Assembly: GCA_002329295.1 (NCBI GenBank)
Contig: DCTT01000008.1
Location: forward strand, 57,809-80,681
DNA length: 22,873 nt
Direction: 5' to 3'
Source of the DNA: Eubacteriaceae bacterium UBA1433
GTDB taxonomy: Bacteria; Bacillota; Clostridia; Eubacteriales; UBA1433
Within the stretch, counting starts at the first letter, position 1; every line of letters starts with the position of its first letter. Position numbers and translations under genes: made by a program. This document shows, piece by piece, positions 5,680 through 13,527 of this stretch. The notes beneath the pieces were generated by a model. It was given only the letters and a program-made list of their open reading frames with translations, was not told the origin of the DNA and made no database searches.

Positions 5680-6726
5680 ATGCAAAATAGAACGAGACGA
5701 TTAAAAAAAACGAGCTTTATTTTTATTCTCATCCTCATCCTGATGATGCTGTTTCAAACAGCCTGTGCCTCCTCTGCCGGCAAAAAGGAGCCGGAGCTGA
5801 CAAAGAGCGTGCTGAGCATGGATACGCTGGCACAAATCAGCGTGTATGAAAAGGTTGACGAAAAGGTGGTGGATGAAGCCTTTGCATATATGCTGCAATT
5901 GGAAGAAAACTTGAGCCGCTATGCGCCAAACGGAGACATTGCAAGAATCAACAGCGCGGCAGGCGTGGCGTATGTGAAGGTGGATGAAGAGACACTGGAG
6001 CTGATTGAAAAATGTATTGATTATTCAGAACAAACAGAAGGGGCTTTTGACATCAGCTTGGGTGCGCTCATTGATTTATGGGGCATTGCAACGGGAGAAA
6101 ATCACATTGCAAGCCAGGAAGAAATCAATGAGGCGCTGCGCCATACGGGATATAAAAACATTTTCATCGACAAAGAAAACAGCGCAGTGATGTTGGCAAA
6201 ACAGGGTGTGATTTTAGATTTGGGTGCGGTGGGCAAAGGCTATATCAGCGAGAAAGTGCGCGAGTTTTTGGTGGAAAAAGGCGTAAAAAGCGCCATTATC
6301 AACTTTGGCGGCAATGTCGTTTTGATCGGAACCAACAAAGGAAAACAACCCTTTCGCATCGGGATTCAGGATCCTTTCGGGCAGAGAGGGGAATATTTTG
6401 CGGTGGTGAGCGGCAGCAAAACGGCGTTGGTCTCTTCCGGCAGCTATGAGCGATATTTCTTAGGGCCTGACGGTGTGCGGTATCACCATATTATGAATCC
6501 CGCTGAAGGCAGGCCTGCGCAAAACGGATTGTGTCAGGTGAGTATTGTGTGCGACGATGCCACGTTGGCGGATATTTTGTCGACGGCTGTTTTTGTGATG
6601 GGAGAAGAGAAAGGCCTGGCCTATCTTCAAACAATGGACGGCGTGGAAGCGGTGTTTGTGTCGGAGGAAAAACAGGTAACCGTGACGGAAGGATTGAAAA
6701 AAGATTTTAAGATGATTGCAAAATAA
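5680..6726 (+). CDS. apbE: FAD:protein FMN transferase (ApbE family lipoprotein)
   Basis: ApbE proteins attach FMN from FAD to a Thr/Ser of extracytoplasmic flavoproteins such as RnfG, NqrC or FMN-binding lipoproteins. The 348-residue protein starts with a signal sequence (RRLKK, then a hydrophobic stretch about 12-25) ending at TACAS, a probable lipidation Cys although the -3 residue (Q) is unusual. Family motifs follow: SMDTLAQISVYE, NLSRYAPNGDIARIN, GAFDISLGALIDLWG, the FAD/metal loop DLGAVGKGYI, INFGGNVVLIG, HHIMNPAEGRPAQ, and DATLADILSTAVFVMG with the metal-binding Asp/Thr. I chose the ATG at 5680 because GGATGGAG lies about 7 nt upstream; the in-frame ATG at 5668 overlaps that site. Its target flavoprotein is not in the window. 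The NusG-II and Gx families nearby often share its context. Confidence 0.92.
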   Translation: MQNRTRRLKKTSFIFILILILMMLFQTACASSAGKKEPELTKSVLSMDTLAQISVYEKVDEKVVDEAFAYMLQLEENLSRYAPNGDIARINSAAGVAYVKVDEETLELIEKCIDYSEQTEGAFDISLGALIDLWGIATGENHIASQEEINEALRHTGYKNIFIDKENSAVMLAKQGVILDLGAVGKGYISEKVREFLVEKGVKSAIINFGGNVVLIGTNKGKQPFRIGIQDPFGQRGEYFAVVSGSKTALVSSGSYERYFLGPDGVRYHHIMNPAEGRPAQNGLCQVSIVCDDATLADILSTAVFVMGEEKGLAYLQTMDGVEAVFVSEEKQVTVTEGLKKDFKMIAK

Positions 6727-6757
6727 ATTCATTCTTTTGAATATTGGAAAGTTTTTC

Positions 6758-6786
6758 TTGTGTATTAAATATAATTGTGATACACT
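6758..6786 (+). promoter_or_regulatory. Predicted promoter of proC
   Basis: TTGTGT (6758-6763) and TACACT (6781-6786), preceded by an extended TGA, are spaced 17 bp. The predicted start is near 6793, about 20 nt before the ATG. A second TATAAT lies at 6769-6774 without a good -35. Confidence 0.45.
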
Positions 6787-6811
6787 GTTTTGAAAATATA
6801 TGGAGAAAAAT

Positions 6812-7594
6812 ATGAAAATAGGCTTTATCGGATGCGGAAATCTTGCGCTTTCTGTGATCGAAGGAATGATCAAATATCGTGCGGCAGAGAGCCAAGATAT
6901 TTGTTTTTACAGTGCAGACAGCGAAGAGGTCAAAAAAGGGATCGTCGATCAATACGGGATTTGTTCTCTTGGCAGCAATGCGGACGTGGTTGCACAAAGT
7001 CAAATGATTTTTTTGGCCGTGAAACCAAATGTGTTGTTGTCGGTGCTTGCTGAGTTGAAGGAAGCGAACCTGCAAGGCAGGATTTTTATCAGTGTCGTTG
7101 CAGGAGTGGCGGCAGGAGAGATCAAACAACACCTGCAATACGATAAGGTGCTGCGCATGATGCCCAATATTTTAGGCTCGGTCGGTGAAGGCATGTTTGT
7201 TTTTGCCGAAGATGAGACGCTGAAAGACGAGTTGCGTCAGGCGGAAAAGCTCCTTGAAAAAATCGGAAAGACTTTGCGTTTGGATGAGAAGCAACTGGCT
7301 GCCGTAACCGCTATCAGCGGTTCAGCGCCTGCCTATGTGTTTATGTTTATTGAAGCGCTGGCTCAGGGGGGCATCAGAGAGGGTATCTCGCAAAAGGCCG
7401 CCTATGATATTGCGGCGCAAGTGGTGTTGGGTTCGGCAAAGATGGTGTCGGAAAGCTCCTTGCATCCGGCGCAGCTGCGCGATAAGGTTTGTTCGCCGGC
7501 AGGCACGACGATAGAAGCGGTTGCCTCGCTGCAGCAGGACGGCTTCAGCGCGGCGGTGATGAATGCGGTGAAGCGATGTGCAAATAAGGCATAA
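6812..7594 (+). CDS. proC: Pyrroline-5-carboxylate reductase
   Basis: ProC reduces 1-pyrroline-5-carboxylate to L-proline with NAD(P)H, the last step of proline synthesis. The 260-residue protein begins with the Rossmann dinucleotide fold MKIGFIGCGNLALSVIEGM, then VFLAVKP-type IFLAVKPNVL, the VVAGV segment and MRMMPN-type LRMMPN. The C-terminal dimer domain carries the catalytic-site motif AVTAISGSAPAYVFMFIEAL, then HPAQLRDKVCSPAGTTIEAV. The ATG at 6812 was chosen because GGAGA sits about 6 nt upstream; an in-frame ATG at 6800 overlaps that site. It has its own predicted promoter after apbE and is followed 48 nt later by the aminotransferase, probably in one transcript. No proA or proB is present nearby, so pyrroline-5-carboxylate may come from ornithine or arginine breakdown. 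Confidence 0.95.
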   Translation: MKIGFIGCGNLALSVIEGMIKYRAAESQDICFYSADSEEVKKGIVDQYGICSLGSNADVVAQSQMIFLAVKPNVLLSVLAELKEANLQGRIFISVVAGVAAGEIKQHLQYDKVLRMMPNILGSVGEGMFVFAEDETLKDELRQAEKLLEKIGKTLRLDEKQLAAVTAISGSAPAYVFMFIEALAQGGIREGISQKAAYDIAAQVVLGSAKMVSESSLHPAQLRDKVCSPAGTTIEAVASLQQDGFSAAVMNAVKRCANKA

Positions 7595-7642
7595 TTTATA
7601 TTAACATGAAATTATATATATAAAAATCAGGGGGAAAACAAA

Positions 7643-8881
7643 ATGGACAACACGTTTCGAATGATCAATGACCATGCGGTCGGCGAATTGTCTGCGGACG
7701 TTATTTTCAGGATTGCCGCATTGGCAAAAAAGGCGAACAGCGAATATGGCAGCGATCAAGTCTACAATGCCTCAATCGGCGCACTGACCGATGATAACGG
7801 CAACTTGTTGATCAACAACACCTACTATGAAGTATTAAAAGAATTGCCCAATGTGTATTTTGCGGATTACGCACCGATGACGGGAGAGCCTGAGTTTTTG
7901 GACGCTTCCATCAAAGCATGTTTTGGAGATGTTGAGGTGGAAGGCTATACGGAGGCTGTTGCCGTAATGGGCGGAACAGCAGCCATTAAGCATGTATTCT
8001 GGAATTATGCTGATGACGGGGACGAAATTTTGGTCACAGACTGGAATTGGACGCCGTATAATCAGATTGCTTATGAAAACAAAAGAGTCATGCGCTCTTT
8101 TAATATGTTTACGCCGGAAAATAAATTTGATGTCCCGGCTATGGAAGAAGCCATTGAAACGGTTTTGAAAAAGCAAAAAAGCGTTATTGTGGTTTTAAAT
8201 TTCCCGGCGCACAACCCGACAGGCTATACGCCCACGAAAGAAGAGGCGAGAGATATTTATGACGCCGTGGCAAAACTGGGTGAGAAACTTCAGGATAAAA
8301 AAATCATTTTACTCTTTGACGTGGCGTATATGGATTTTGCCGGTGACAAAGGAAGAGATTTTATCAGAGCGTACCGACCGATGCCCAACAACGTTATTTC
8401 GCTGTTTTCGTACAGCTTGTCCAAGACGGCGACTGCTTACGGACTGAGAACCGCATCGATGATTTCGCTTTCCAGCTCCGCAGAACTGGCTTTGGAAGCC
8501 AAAGCGGCCGTTACGTTTTCTACACGTGGCACGTATACCGGATGTGTCAGAGCGGCGCAGCTTGCCTTTGCCAAGATCATCAACGATGCAACCTTGCGGG
8601 CAAAGTTTGAAAAAGAACGAGACGGACACGTCGCACTCGTTGCGCAAAGAGCCGATGCGTTTTTGAAAGAAGCGGATAAAGTGGGGTTAAAGCACAGCCC
8701 CTATCAAAGCGGATTTTATATCAGCATTCCCTGCGAAGACAGCATGAAGATCACCGAAGCGTTGTTTGAAAAGAAAACCTTTGTCGCGCCGATGCCCAAG
8801 GGGCTCAGGATAGCCATCTGCTCGCTGGCAGAGTGGAAAAGTGCAAAGCTTCCGGCGATTTTGGCGGAATATGTAAAATAA
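7643..8881 (+). CDS. PLP-dependent aminotransferase, class I/II (aspartate/aromatic type)
   Basis: This is a 412-residue fold-type I aminotransferase. Visible motifs are the cofactor-phosphate loop region MGGTAAIKHVF (109-119), NFPAHNPTGY with N191 contacting the PLP ring, LLFDVAYMDF with D226 hydrogen-bonding the pyridine nitrogen, and SYSLSKTATAYGLR with K261 as the Schiff-base lysine. The length and the SYSLSK context place it among amino-acid aminotransferases annotated as tyrosine or aspartate aminotransferases in anaerobic Bacillota, but the substrate cannot be fixed. AGGGGGA lies 8 nt before the ATG. It follows proC by 48 nt and ends in a strong terminator, so the two probably form a transcription unit with roles in amino-acid turnover. 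Confidence 0.88.
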   Translation: MDNTFRMINDHAVGELSADVIFRIAALAKKANSEYGSDQVYNASIGALTDDNGNLLINNTYYEVLKELPNVYFADYAPMTGEPEFLDASIKACFGDVEVEGYTEAVAVMGGTAAIKHVFWNYADDGDEILVTDWNWTPYNQIAYENKRVMRSFNMFTPENKFDVPAMEEAIETVLKKQKSVIVVLNFPAHNPTGYTPTKEEARDIYDAVAKLGEKLQDKKIILLFDVAYMDFAGDKGRDFIRAYRPMPNNVISLFSYSLSKTATAYGLRTASMISLSSSAELALEAKAAVTFSTRGTYTGCVRAAQLAFAKIINDATLRAKFEKERDGHVALVAQRADAFLKEADKVGLKHSPYQSGFYISIPCEDSMKITEALFEKKTFVAPMPKGLRIAICSLAEWKSAKLPAILAEYVK

Positions 8882-8890
8882 AAACAGCAG

Positions 8891-8917
8891 AAAAAAGGCG
8901 CTTAGCGCCTTTTTTTT
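8891..8917 (+). terminator. Intrinsic terminator after the aminotransferase gene
   Basis: AAAAAAGGCGC and GCGCCTTTTTT form an 11-bp stem with a TTA loop, followed by a T-run to 8917. It ends the proC-aminotransferase unit. Confidence 0.92.
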
Positions 8918-9002
8918 CATTTTACTCTCGCAATTTGCCGAATTGTTTTATATAATAATGTATGCGTTTAAAATATTCGCCAGATACAGGAGGGATGATA
9001 GG

Positions 9003-10040
9003 ATGGCAGTTACAATACAGGATGTTGCAAAAGCGGCCAGCGTTTCTGTGGCAACGGTGTCACGGGTCGTGAATAATATTCCGCTGGTCAGCGAAGATAC
9101 AAAACAGCGGGTGTTGGCGGCGATCGATGAGTTGGGATATGAGCCCAATGAGGTGGCGAGAAGTTTAAAAGTGCGAAAAACAAAAACGATCGGCATTCTT
9201 TTGGATGATATTACGAAACCGCAATATACGTCGATTTCTCGCGGGGTAACGGATGCTTGTTGGATTTATGAATACAATGTGATTTTGGCCAACACCGATG
9301 GCGATATTGAAAAAGAAAAAAAATATCTGAAAGTGTTTATGCAAAAACAATGCGACGGTGTGTTGGTCGTCAACAGAAAAATATCGGATGAGTTGGCAAC
9401 ACAGCTGGCATCGCTGAAAGTGCCCGTTGTGTTGGGTGCTGTCTCCGATCGGGAAAAAAAGTTTGCAAACGTCAGTATCGACAACAGAAAAGCATCCTTT
9501 GAGGCCGTGGAATATTTGCACGAAAAAGGCCACAATGATATAGGATACATTATGGGGAATCGCGAAGAATTCACGGTTTGCGCCGACAGAGAGGCGGGAT
9601 TTTGGCAGGCGGTCGAAAAATACGGACTCAATGCGAAAGAAGAATGGTGCATCGAAAGCGAAAAGAAAAAACTCACGGAGCAAGATGTCAAAGAAGGCTA
9701 TGACGCCATGCAAAAGATATTGGACAGCAAGCGCTTGCCCACGGCTGTGTTTGCCGCCAACGATGAGATCGCCTTTGGCGCAATGACGTGCATTGAAGAG
9801 CGGGGATTGAAAGTGCCGCATGACATCAGCATTATCGGCTTTAATGATTATTGGCTTTCGGAATGGGTAAAACCGCAGATTACGACGATTTCTCACCCGA
9901 TGTATGATGTGGGGGCGGTTTGCGCACGATTGTTGATTAAAAAAATCGAAGACGAAAGCACTTCGATTGATGCAGAGGACAGCATCGTCATTCCCCATGA
10001 TATTATTATTAGACAGACGGTAAGAGACTTAAACGACTGA
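9003..10040 (+). CDS. LacI family transcriptional regulator
   Basis: This 345-residue regulator has the N-terminal LacI helix-turn-helix (about 3-25, TIQDVAKAASVSVATVSRVV) and hinge helix (about 48-57, PNEVARSLK), then a periplasmic-binding-protein-like sensor domain (TIGILLDDI, DGVLVV, HNDIGYIMG, PTAVFAANDEIAFGAM, DISIIGFND). Such proteins usually repress carbohydrate uptake or catabolic genes and are released by a sugar, but no sugar genes are adjacent, so its target may be elsewhere. I chose the ATG at 9003 because AGGAGGG (8988-8994) lies 8 nt upstream; the longer frame from 8943 has no ribosome binding site. A TATAAT at 8951-8956 with a weak -35 may be its promoter. The FMN reductase gene follows 59 nt downstream without a terminator between. 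Confidence 0.92.
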   Translation: MAVTIQDVAKAASVSVATVSRVVNNIPLVSEDTKQRVLAAIDELGYEPNEVARSLKVRKTKTIGILLDDITKPQYTSISRGVTDACWIYEYNVILANTDGDIEKEKKYLKVFMQKQCDGVLVVNRKISDELATQLASLKVPVVLGAVSDREKKFANVSIDNRKASFEAVEYLHEKGHNDIGYIMGNREEFTVCADREAGFWQAVEKYGLNAKEEWCIESEKKKLTEQDVKEGYDAMQKILDSKRLPTAVFAANDEIAFGAMTCIEERGLKVPHDISIIGFNDYWLSEWVKPQITTISHPMYDVGAVCARLLIKKIEDESTSIDAEDSIVIPHDIIIRQTVRDLND

Positions 10041-10099
10041 CAAAGAAACGCAGCAGGCTCCGGTGCAAGAGGATGCGGCCCATATAAGGAGGCAAGAAA

Positions 10100-10654
10100 A
10101 TGGAAAAGAAAATTAAAATTATCGGCATGACAGGAAGTTTGCGCAAGGCCTCTTACAACAAGGGTGTACTGCGCTATATAGAAGAAATCGTCCCCGCCGG
10201 GGTCGAATATAAAAATATTGATGTATCCAATCTGCCTTTTTATAATGAAGAGTATGACGAAACAGGTTATCCCGATGCGGTCATGGCGCTGAAAGAAGAA
10301 TTGAAAGAGGCGGATGCGGTGTTGCTGGCGACGCCGGAATATAATTATTCGATTCCCCCCGTATTGAAAAATGCGCTGGATTGGGTTTCGCGGGGCGAAG
10401 AAAAGCCCCTTGCCGGCAAAAGGGCGGCGTTGCTTAGCGTGACCATCGGCCCGCTGGGCGGTGCCAGGGTGCAATATCATCTGCGACAGACGTTGCTTGC
10501 GCTTGATGTGACGGTGATGAATCGGCCGGAGTTGTTTATTGCCAATGCAAAAGAAAAATTTGACGCAGAGGGAAATTTGCAAGACGAAAAGACGAAAAAA
10601 TATACGAAACGCTTGCTGGATGCGTTGATTGAGGAAATCAAAAAGAACAAATAG
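10100..10654 (+). CDS. NADPH-dependent FMN reductase / quinone reductase-like flavoprotein
   Basis: The 184-residue protein has the flavodoxin-like fold of the NADPH-dependent FMN reductase family (PF03358). It shows the FMN-phosphate loop GMTGSLRKASYNKG (about 9-22), the central LLATPEYNYSIPPVLKNALDWVSR motif (about 75-98), and the GKRAALLSVTIGPLGGAR segment that shapes the isoalloxazine site. Relatives include chromate reductases, azoreductases and quinone reductases, so it probably reduces free flavin, quinones or metal oxyanions in the cytosol; the physiological acceptor is not known. AAGGAGG precedes the ATG. It follows the LacI regulator and may be co-transcribed with it. Its terminator lies inside the 3' end of the convergent GNAT gene. 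Confidence 0.9.
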   Translation: MEKKIKIIGMTGSLRKASYNKGVLRYIEEIVPAGVEYKNIDVSNLPFYNEEYDETGYPDAVMALKEELKEADAVLLATPEYNYSIPPVLKNALDWVSRGEEKPLAGKRAALLSVTIGPLGGARVQYHLRQTLLALDVTVMNRPELFIANAKEKFDAEGNLQDEKTKKYTKRLLDALIEEIKKNK

Positions 10655-10660
10655 AGACAA

Positions 10661-11563
10661 TCAGTCGAAAGCGAGACCGAGATAGGTCTCGTTTTTTTGT
10701 ATGTCGGCAACGGAGCAGGGAAGGACAGAGGAAGGTTGGATGGGTTTGATCATGGCAAGGGGGCGTGAGACAGCCAGGGGAGGAGCGGGCAAAAAAAGCG
10801 GAGAGCGAAGAAATATTTCTTGTGCAAAAAACAGCGAAGCGATGCCGTCAAGCACAGGATTGCTGTCGCTGCTTGGCCAAAGAAGCTCTTTGATAAAAAG
10901 CTTTTGTTTGCCAAGACGTTCAACGGCGGCGCAGCCTCGGATATTGTTAAATTCTATGGCATATAAGTCGGCGCCGGACAGTGCGGAAAGCCTTTTTTGA
11001 AAGAGGACGGAGGCGGCAGGATATTTTATATAAGTATTTGAAGCGCATAACTCGTCTCGCAGCGCATTATAATGTTCGGCGGAGAGCGGAAGAAAGACGT
11101 AGCGGGAGTTTTGCTCGAAAGAAAAAGCAGGCGCGTCTTTTGCAAAATACGTAGATTCAAAAACAGGAAAACCTGCTTCGTAGCAGGATTTTTCGTAAAA
11201 GGAAAACAGCGACGGGCTTGCGGGCACCAGCAGTGAGTAGGCGATGTTGCGTTGGGCGGCATAGGCATTGGCGGCCTCCATCAGCTCGCGTGCCAGCCCC
11301 TTGCCTTGATAAGCCGGGTCTGTGGCAATGGCATAGAGCATAACGCAGGGAACAGTGCAATCAGTGCGCAGCTGCAGCGTAAGCGGAATCATCGTCAGCA
11401 TGGAGGCAATTTCACCATCGACAAGCAAAACCATGCTTTGGTCGGGTTCATGAAATTGCGCAAAATAGAAGTCGATAAAAGCATCGGGATCCTGAAAGCA
11501 TTTTTTCCAAATTTGTTTCAGGCGGGGAATATCCTGTGTAAGAGAAAGTCGAGTGGTTGACAT
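10661..11563 (-). CDS. GNAT family N-acetyltransferase (two-domain, Eis-like layout)
   Basis: The 300-residue protein has an N-terminal GNAT domain (about 1-150): strand VMLYAIATDP, then the acetyl-CoA pyrophosphate loop AYQGKGLARELM (84-95) and the SLLVPASPSLFSFYEKSCYE segment (about 110-129). The C-terminal half (about 155-300) is longer than in simple GNATs and recalls the second domain of Eis/GNAT enhanced-intracellular-survival-like proteins, though I cannot see a clear motif there. The substrate is unknown. GAGGAG precedes the ATG. It lies 22 nt after the DUF2156 gene and is probably co-transcribed with it; both are acyltransferase-fold proteins. Its 3' end carries the terminator of the opposite-strand FMN reductase gene, and the two stop codons are only 6 nt apart. 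Confidence 0.85.
   Translation of the reverse strand: MSTTRLSLTQDIPRLKQIWKKCFQDPDAFIDFYFAQFHEPDQSMVLLVDGEIASMLTMIPLTLQLRTDCTVPCVMLYAIATDPAYQGKGLARELMEAANAYAAQRNIAYSLLVPASPSLFSFYEKSCYEAGFPVFESTYFAKDAPAFSFEQNSRYVFLPLSAEHYNALRDELCASNTYIKYPAASVLFQKRLSALSGADLYAIEFNNIRGCAAVERLGKQKLFIKELLWPSSDSNPVLDGIASLFFAQEIFLRSPLFLPAPPLAVSRPLAMIKPIQPSSVLPCSVADIQKNETYLGLAFD
10671..10698 (+). terminator. Terminator of the FMN reductase gene, inside the convergent GNAT coding end
   Basis: CGAGACC (10672-10678) and GGTCTCG (10685-10691) form a 7-bp GC-rich stem with a 6-nt loop, then seven Ts (10692-10698). On the other strand the same bases encode the last ten or so residues of the acetyltransferase. Confidence 0.88.
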
Positions 11564-11585
11564 GAGCGCTCCTCACTTGAAAGTC

Positions 11586-12494
11586 TTATTTTACAAGAAG
11601 TTTTGCCTGGTATTTTTCTTCCATATCGTCGGGATAATAAGAAAGTTTGGCTTTGCGCAGTCCTTCTTGTCCCACGTCTTCTTCACGGTTCATATACAAA
11701 ATTTCGGGATATTTTTCATGGATGACTTCGGCAAATTCGCGGTTGATCATCTGATAAGAGCCGCGAATATCGCTGAAAGCTTTTTCGATATGGATGACAT
11801 AGGTGTTTGAGTTGAGTTTTTCGCCCATGGTATAGGCGATGACTTCGCCGTCTTTGCGCAGCAAAGCGCCCTCAAGACCCAAAGCGTCATAATAGTCAAA
11901 ACATTTTTTAACGGCGCAATATTCTTCGGATAAGCGGCCGTCTTCGAAACATTTGTTTTGAATGCACCAGACTCTGTTCATCTCACGACATTCCGCAAGG
12001 TTTTCAGCGGAAATCAGCTCAAAATGCCAAGTGAAATTCTTTTTAAAATAATTGATATGATTGCGTTTGGCATGCAATTTTTTGCCGGAAAGAGAAGCGA
12101 GCTTTTCGACGAAATAGATATAGTCGAAATAATCACGTTGTGCAGTAAATTCAAAGGTATCGGCGAAAAGTTGCTGCAGTTCGGCAACATTGGCCTTGGA
12201 GAGACCCTCCATGACAAAATCATGGCCGCCGGACAGGGCATCTTGCTGCATGGCCGCAATGGCGGGAATGATATTTCCGCTTCCGGCGGGATAAAAATAA
12301 TAGGGAACGCCGATGCCTTCAGGATGGGCTTTGACTATGAGTCTGTTTTCGAAGCGGGCGATTTGATAATGGTTGATTTCGGACCATGAAAACAAGTTGG
12401 TAAAATTTTGATGACATCCGCGCAAATCGGACATGCGAAGCAGGGGGTCGATCCATTGTTTATCTTCTATAGAAATTTTTTTATAGGGAATCAT
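11586..12494 (-). CDS. DUF2156 / phosphatidylglycerol lysyltransferase C-terminal-like protein
   Basis: This 302-residue soluble protein matches the DUF2156 (PF09924) pattern, a double GNAT-fold unit also found at the C terminus of the MprF lysyltransferases. It shows LRGCHQNFTNLFSW near the N terminus (about 23-36), AKRNHINYFKKN at about 141-152, LEGALLRKDGEVIAYTMGEKLN in the middle (about 209-230), and the ending INREFAEVIHEKYPEILYMNREEDVGQEGLRKAKLSYYPD. It has no membrane segments, so it is not a full MprF. It could transfer an aminoacyl or acyl group to a small molecule, peptide or cell-wall component. GAGG lies about 5 nt before the ATG. It is first in a two-gene unit with the GNAT gene and has a consensus promoter upstream. 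Confidence 0.88.
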   Translation of the reverse strand: MIPYKKISIEDKQWIDPLLRMSDLRGCHQNFTNLFSWSEINHYQIARFENRLIVKAHPEGIGVPYYFYPAGSGNIIPAIAAMQQDALSGGHDFVMEGLSKANVAELQQLFADTFEFTAQRDYFDYIYFVEKLASLSGKKLHAKRNHINYFKKNFTWHFELISAENLAECREMNRVWCIQNKCFEDGRLSEEYCAVKKCFDYYDALGLEGALLRKDGEVIAYTMGEKLNSNTYVIHIEKAFSDIRGSYQMINREFAEVIHEKYPEILYMNREEDVGQEGLRKAKLSYYPDDMEEKYQAKLLVK

Positions 12495-12525
12495 AAAAAC
12501 CTCGGTGTGTTAGCGATACGTTGCC

Positions 12526-12554
12526 ATTATACTTGACTCGGTTTGGAATGACAA
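12526..12554 (-). promoter_or_regulatory. Predicted promoter of the DUF2156-GNAT unit
   Basis: TTGTCA (12554-12549) and a consensus TATAAT (12531-12526) are spaced 17 bp on the minus strand, with the start about 25 nt before the ATG. Confidence 0.7.
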
Positions 12555-12586
12555 GGTAAAAAGACAAAAACCTTTCTTCGCCAAAG

Positions 12587-12616
12587 AAAAAAACACGTTC
12601 TCAAAAAGAGAAAGCG
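12587..12616 (-). terminator. Terminator of the small membrane protein gene
   Basis: On the minus strand CGCTTTCTC and GAGAACGTG pair (one mismatch and one G-U) around a T5 loop, followed by seven Ts. It lies 15 nt after the stop of the gene at 12631-13068. Confidence 0.65.
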
Positions 12617-12630
12617 TAAAGGCAAGAGCC

Positions 12631-13068
12631 TCAGCAGTCAGAGGAGAGGTCGGTGCGCATGGCTTCGATGCGTTCACGCTGAATTTTTTTCCAATGATAC
12701 AAAAATGCAGGCAGTGCAATCACGACGACAGAGGCGGATTTCGCCACATTTTTTTTGTCGTTGATTTGTTGATTTTGAATTTCCATCAGCCGATAGGCTT
12801 CGGCTTTTTCTTTTTCCTGCGGCGTCATGTCAGAGTCTGCTTCTACCATGCCGTAGTTATAACAGGTAGGGAAAAGAACGTCCAGCATGTTTTGAACCGT
12901 AAAAATCGTTCCGATCAAAATCATCATCAACGACACAAAACTGACAAGGTAAAGATAGGCGTTTCTAAGTTTGCTCATCGGGGCATGTTCTCCTTTCGCT
13001 GAAAAAATAAGCAGCAGGATGAGGATGATAAAGGCTCCTGCAATGCCGAGAAGTAAAATGAGCGTCAT
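12631..13068 (-). CDS. Small membrane protein, DUF5671-like, function unknown
   Basis: This 145-residue protein has three predicted membrane segments (about 3-23, 39-62 and 108-124), a polar loop with TPQEKEKAEAYRLMEIQNQQ between the last two, and a basic tail WKKIQRERIEAM. The LRNAYLYLVSFVSLMMILIGTIF stretch resembles DUF5671-type membrane proteins. The start is uncertain: the ATG at 13068 has a poor ribosome binding site, whereas the ATG at 12978 has AAAGGAG 11 nt upstream and begins MSKLRNAYLYL, the usual start of such proteins. I kept the longer form because the extra segment is a clean hydrophobic helix in frame. No partner gene is evident. It has its own terminator and predicted promoter. 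Confidence 0.65.
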   Translation of the reverse strand: MTLILLLGIAGAFIILILLLIFSAKGEHAPMSKLRNAYLYLVSFVSLMMILIGTIFTVQNMLDVLFPTCYNYGMVEADSDMTPQEKEKAEAYRLMEIQNQQINDKKNVAKSASVVVIALPAFLYHWKKIQRERIEAMRTDLSSDC

Positions 13069-13133
13069 GGGGTTGTATCCGTTTCCGGCCGAAAACCTTG
13101 TTACGGGCTGACGGCTCTTTTTGTATACATCGT

Positions 13134-13142
13134 ATTATACCA
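13134..13142 (-). promoter_or_regulatory. Predicted extended -10 promoter of the small membrane protein gene
   Basis: TGG-TATAAT on the minus strand (13142-13134) is an extended -10 without a good -35. It lies about 65 nt upstream of the ATG at 13068. Confidence 0.4.
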
Positions 13143-13455
13143 CAGTTAAAAACACGGTTTGCAACAAAAATATAGATACGGGATATGGATAGGGATGAAA
13201 ATCATCGGCGCTTTTGCAAAAAACAGCAAGTCGGTGTGGCAAGTATGCTTGTCGAAACCGTAAAATCGGGGAAAAACAAAGAAAATACGCATGAGTGCAT
13301 ATGATCGGACGATAAGACAGGATATATGGATATAAAGGGGACAACGCTGCGATGCGGCACAACAAAACCACCGCATGATACTTCCGCTTTTCAGCACATG
13401 ATCAGGATAGGGGCGGTGGCGGAAACAAAAGCATACTGCCGATAACAAGTCACGA
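13143..13455. other. Gap without a recognisable gene
   Basis: About 310 bp with no convincing coding frame, RNA motif or long repeat on either strand. The short minus-strand frames are rich in Cys, His and Pro and lack ribosome binding sites. Confidence 0.5.
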
Positions 13456-13490
13456 CAAAAAGGCGACGGTCATTTCCGCCATCGCCTTTT
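13456..13490. terminator. Bidirectional-looking terminator after the LytTR-DUF3021 unit
   Basis: AAAAGGCGA (13458-13466) pairs with TCGCCTTTT (13482-13490), with an inner CGG/CCG pairing. Both sides carry A/T runs, so it can work on either strand. It lies about 38 nt after the DUF3021 stop on the minus strand. Confidence 0.8.
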
Positions 13491-13527
13491 GCATCGTTTT
13501 GCTGTGTATCTGTCCTTTTTGTTTGTT

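Noticed and set aside
9165..9998. 277-codon minus-strand frame opposite the LacI-family gene
   Set aside because: Shadow of a well-supported gene; no start context or family motif.
13143..13455. Search for a tRNA, small RNA or CRISPR-like repeat in the gap
   Set aside because: No cloverleaf, no regularly spaced repeat and no promoter-terminator pair could be seen.
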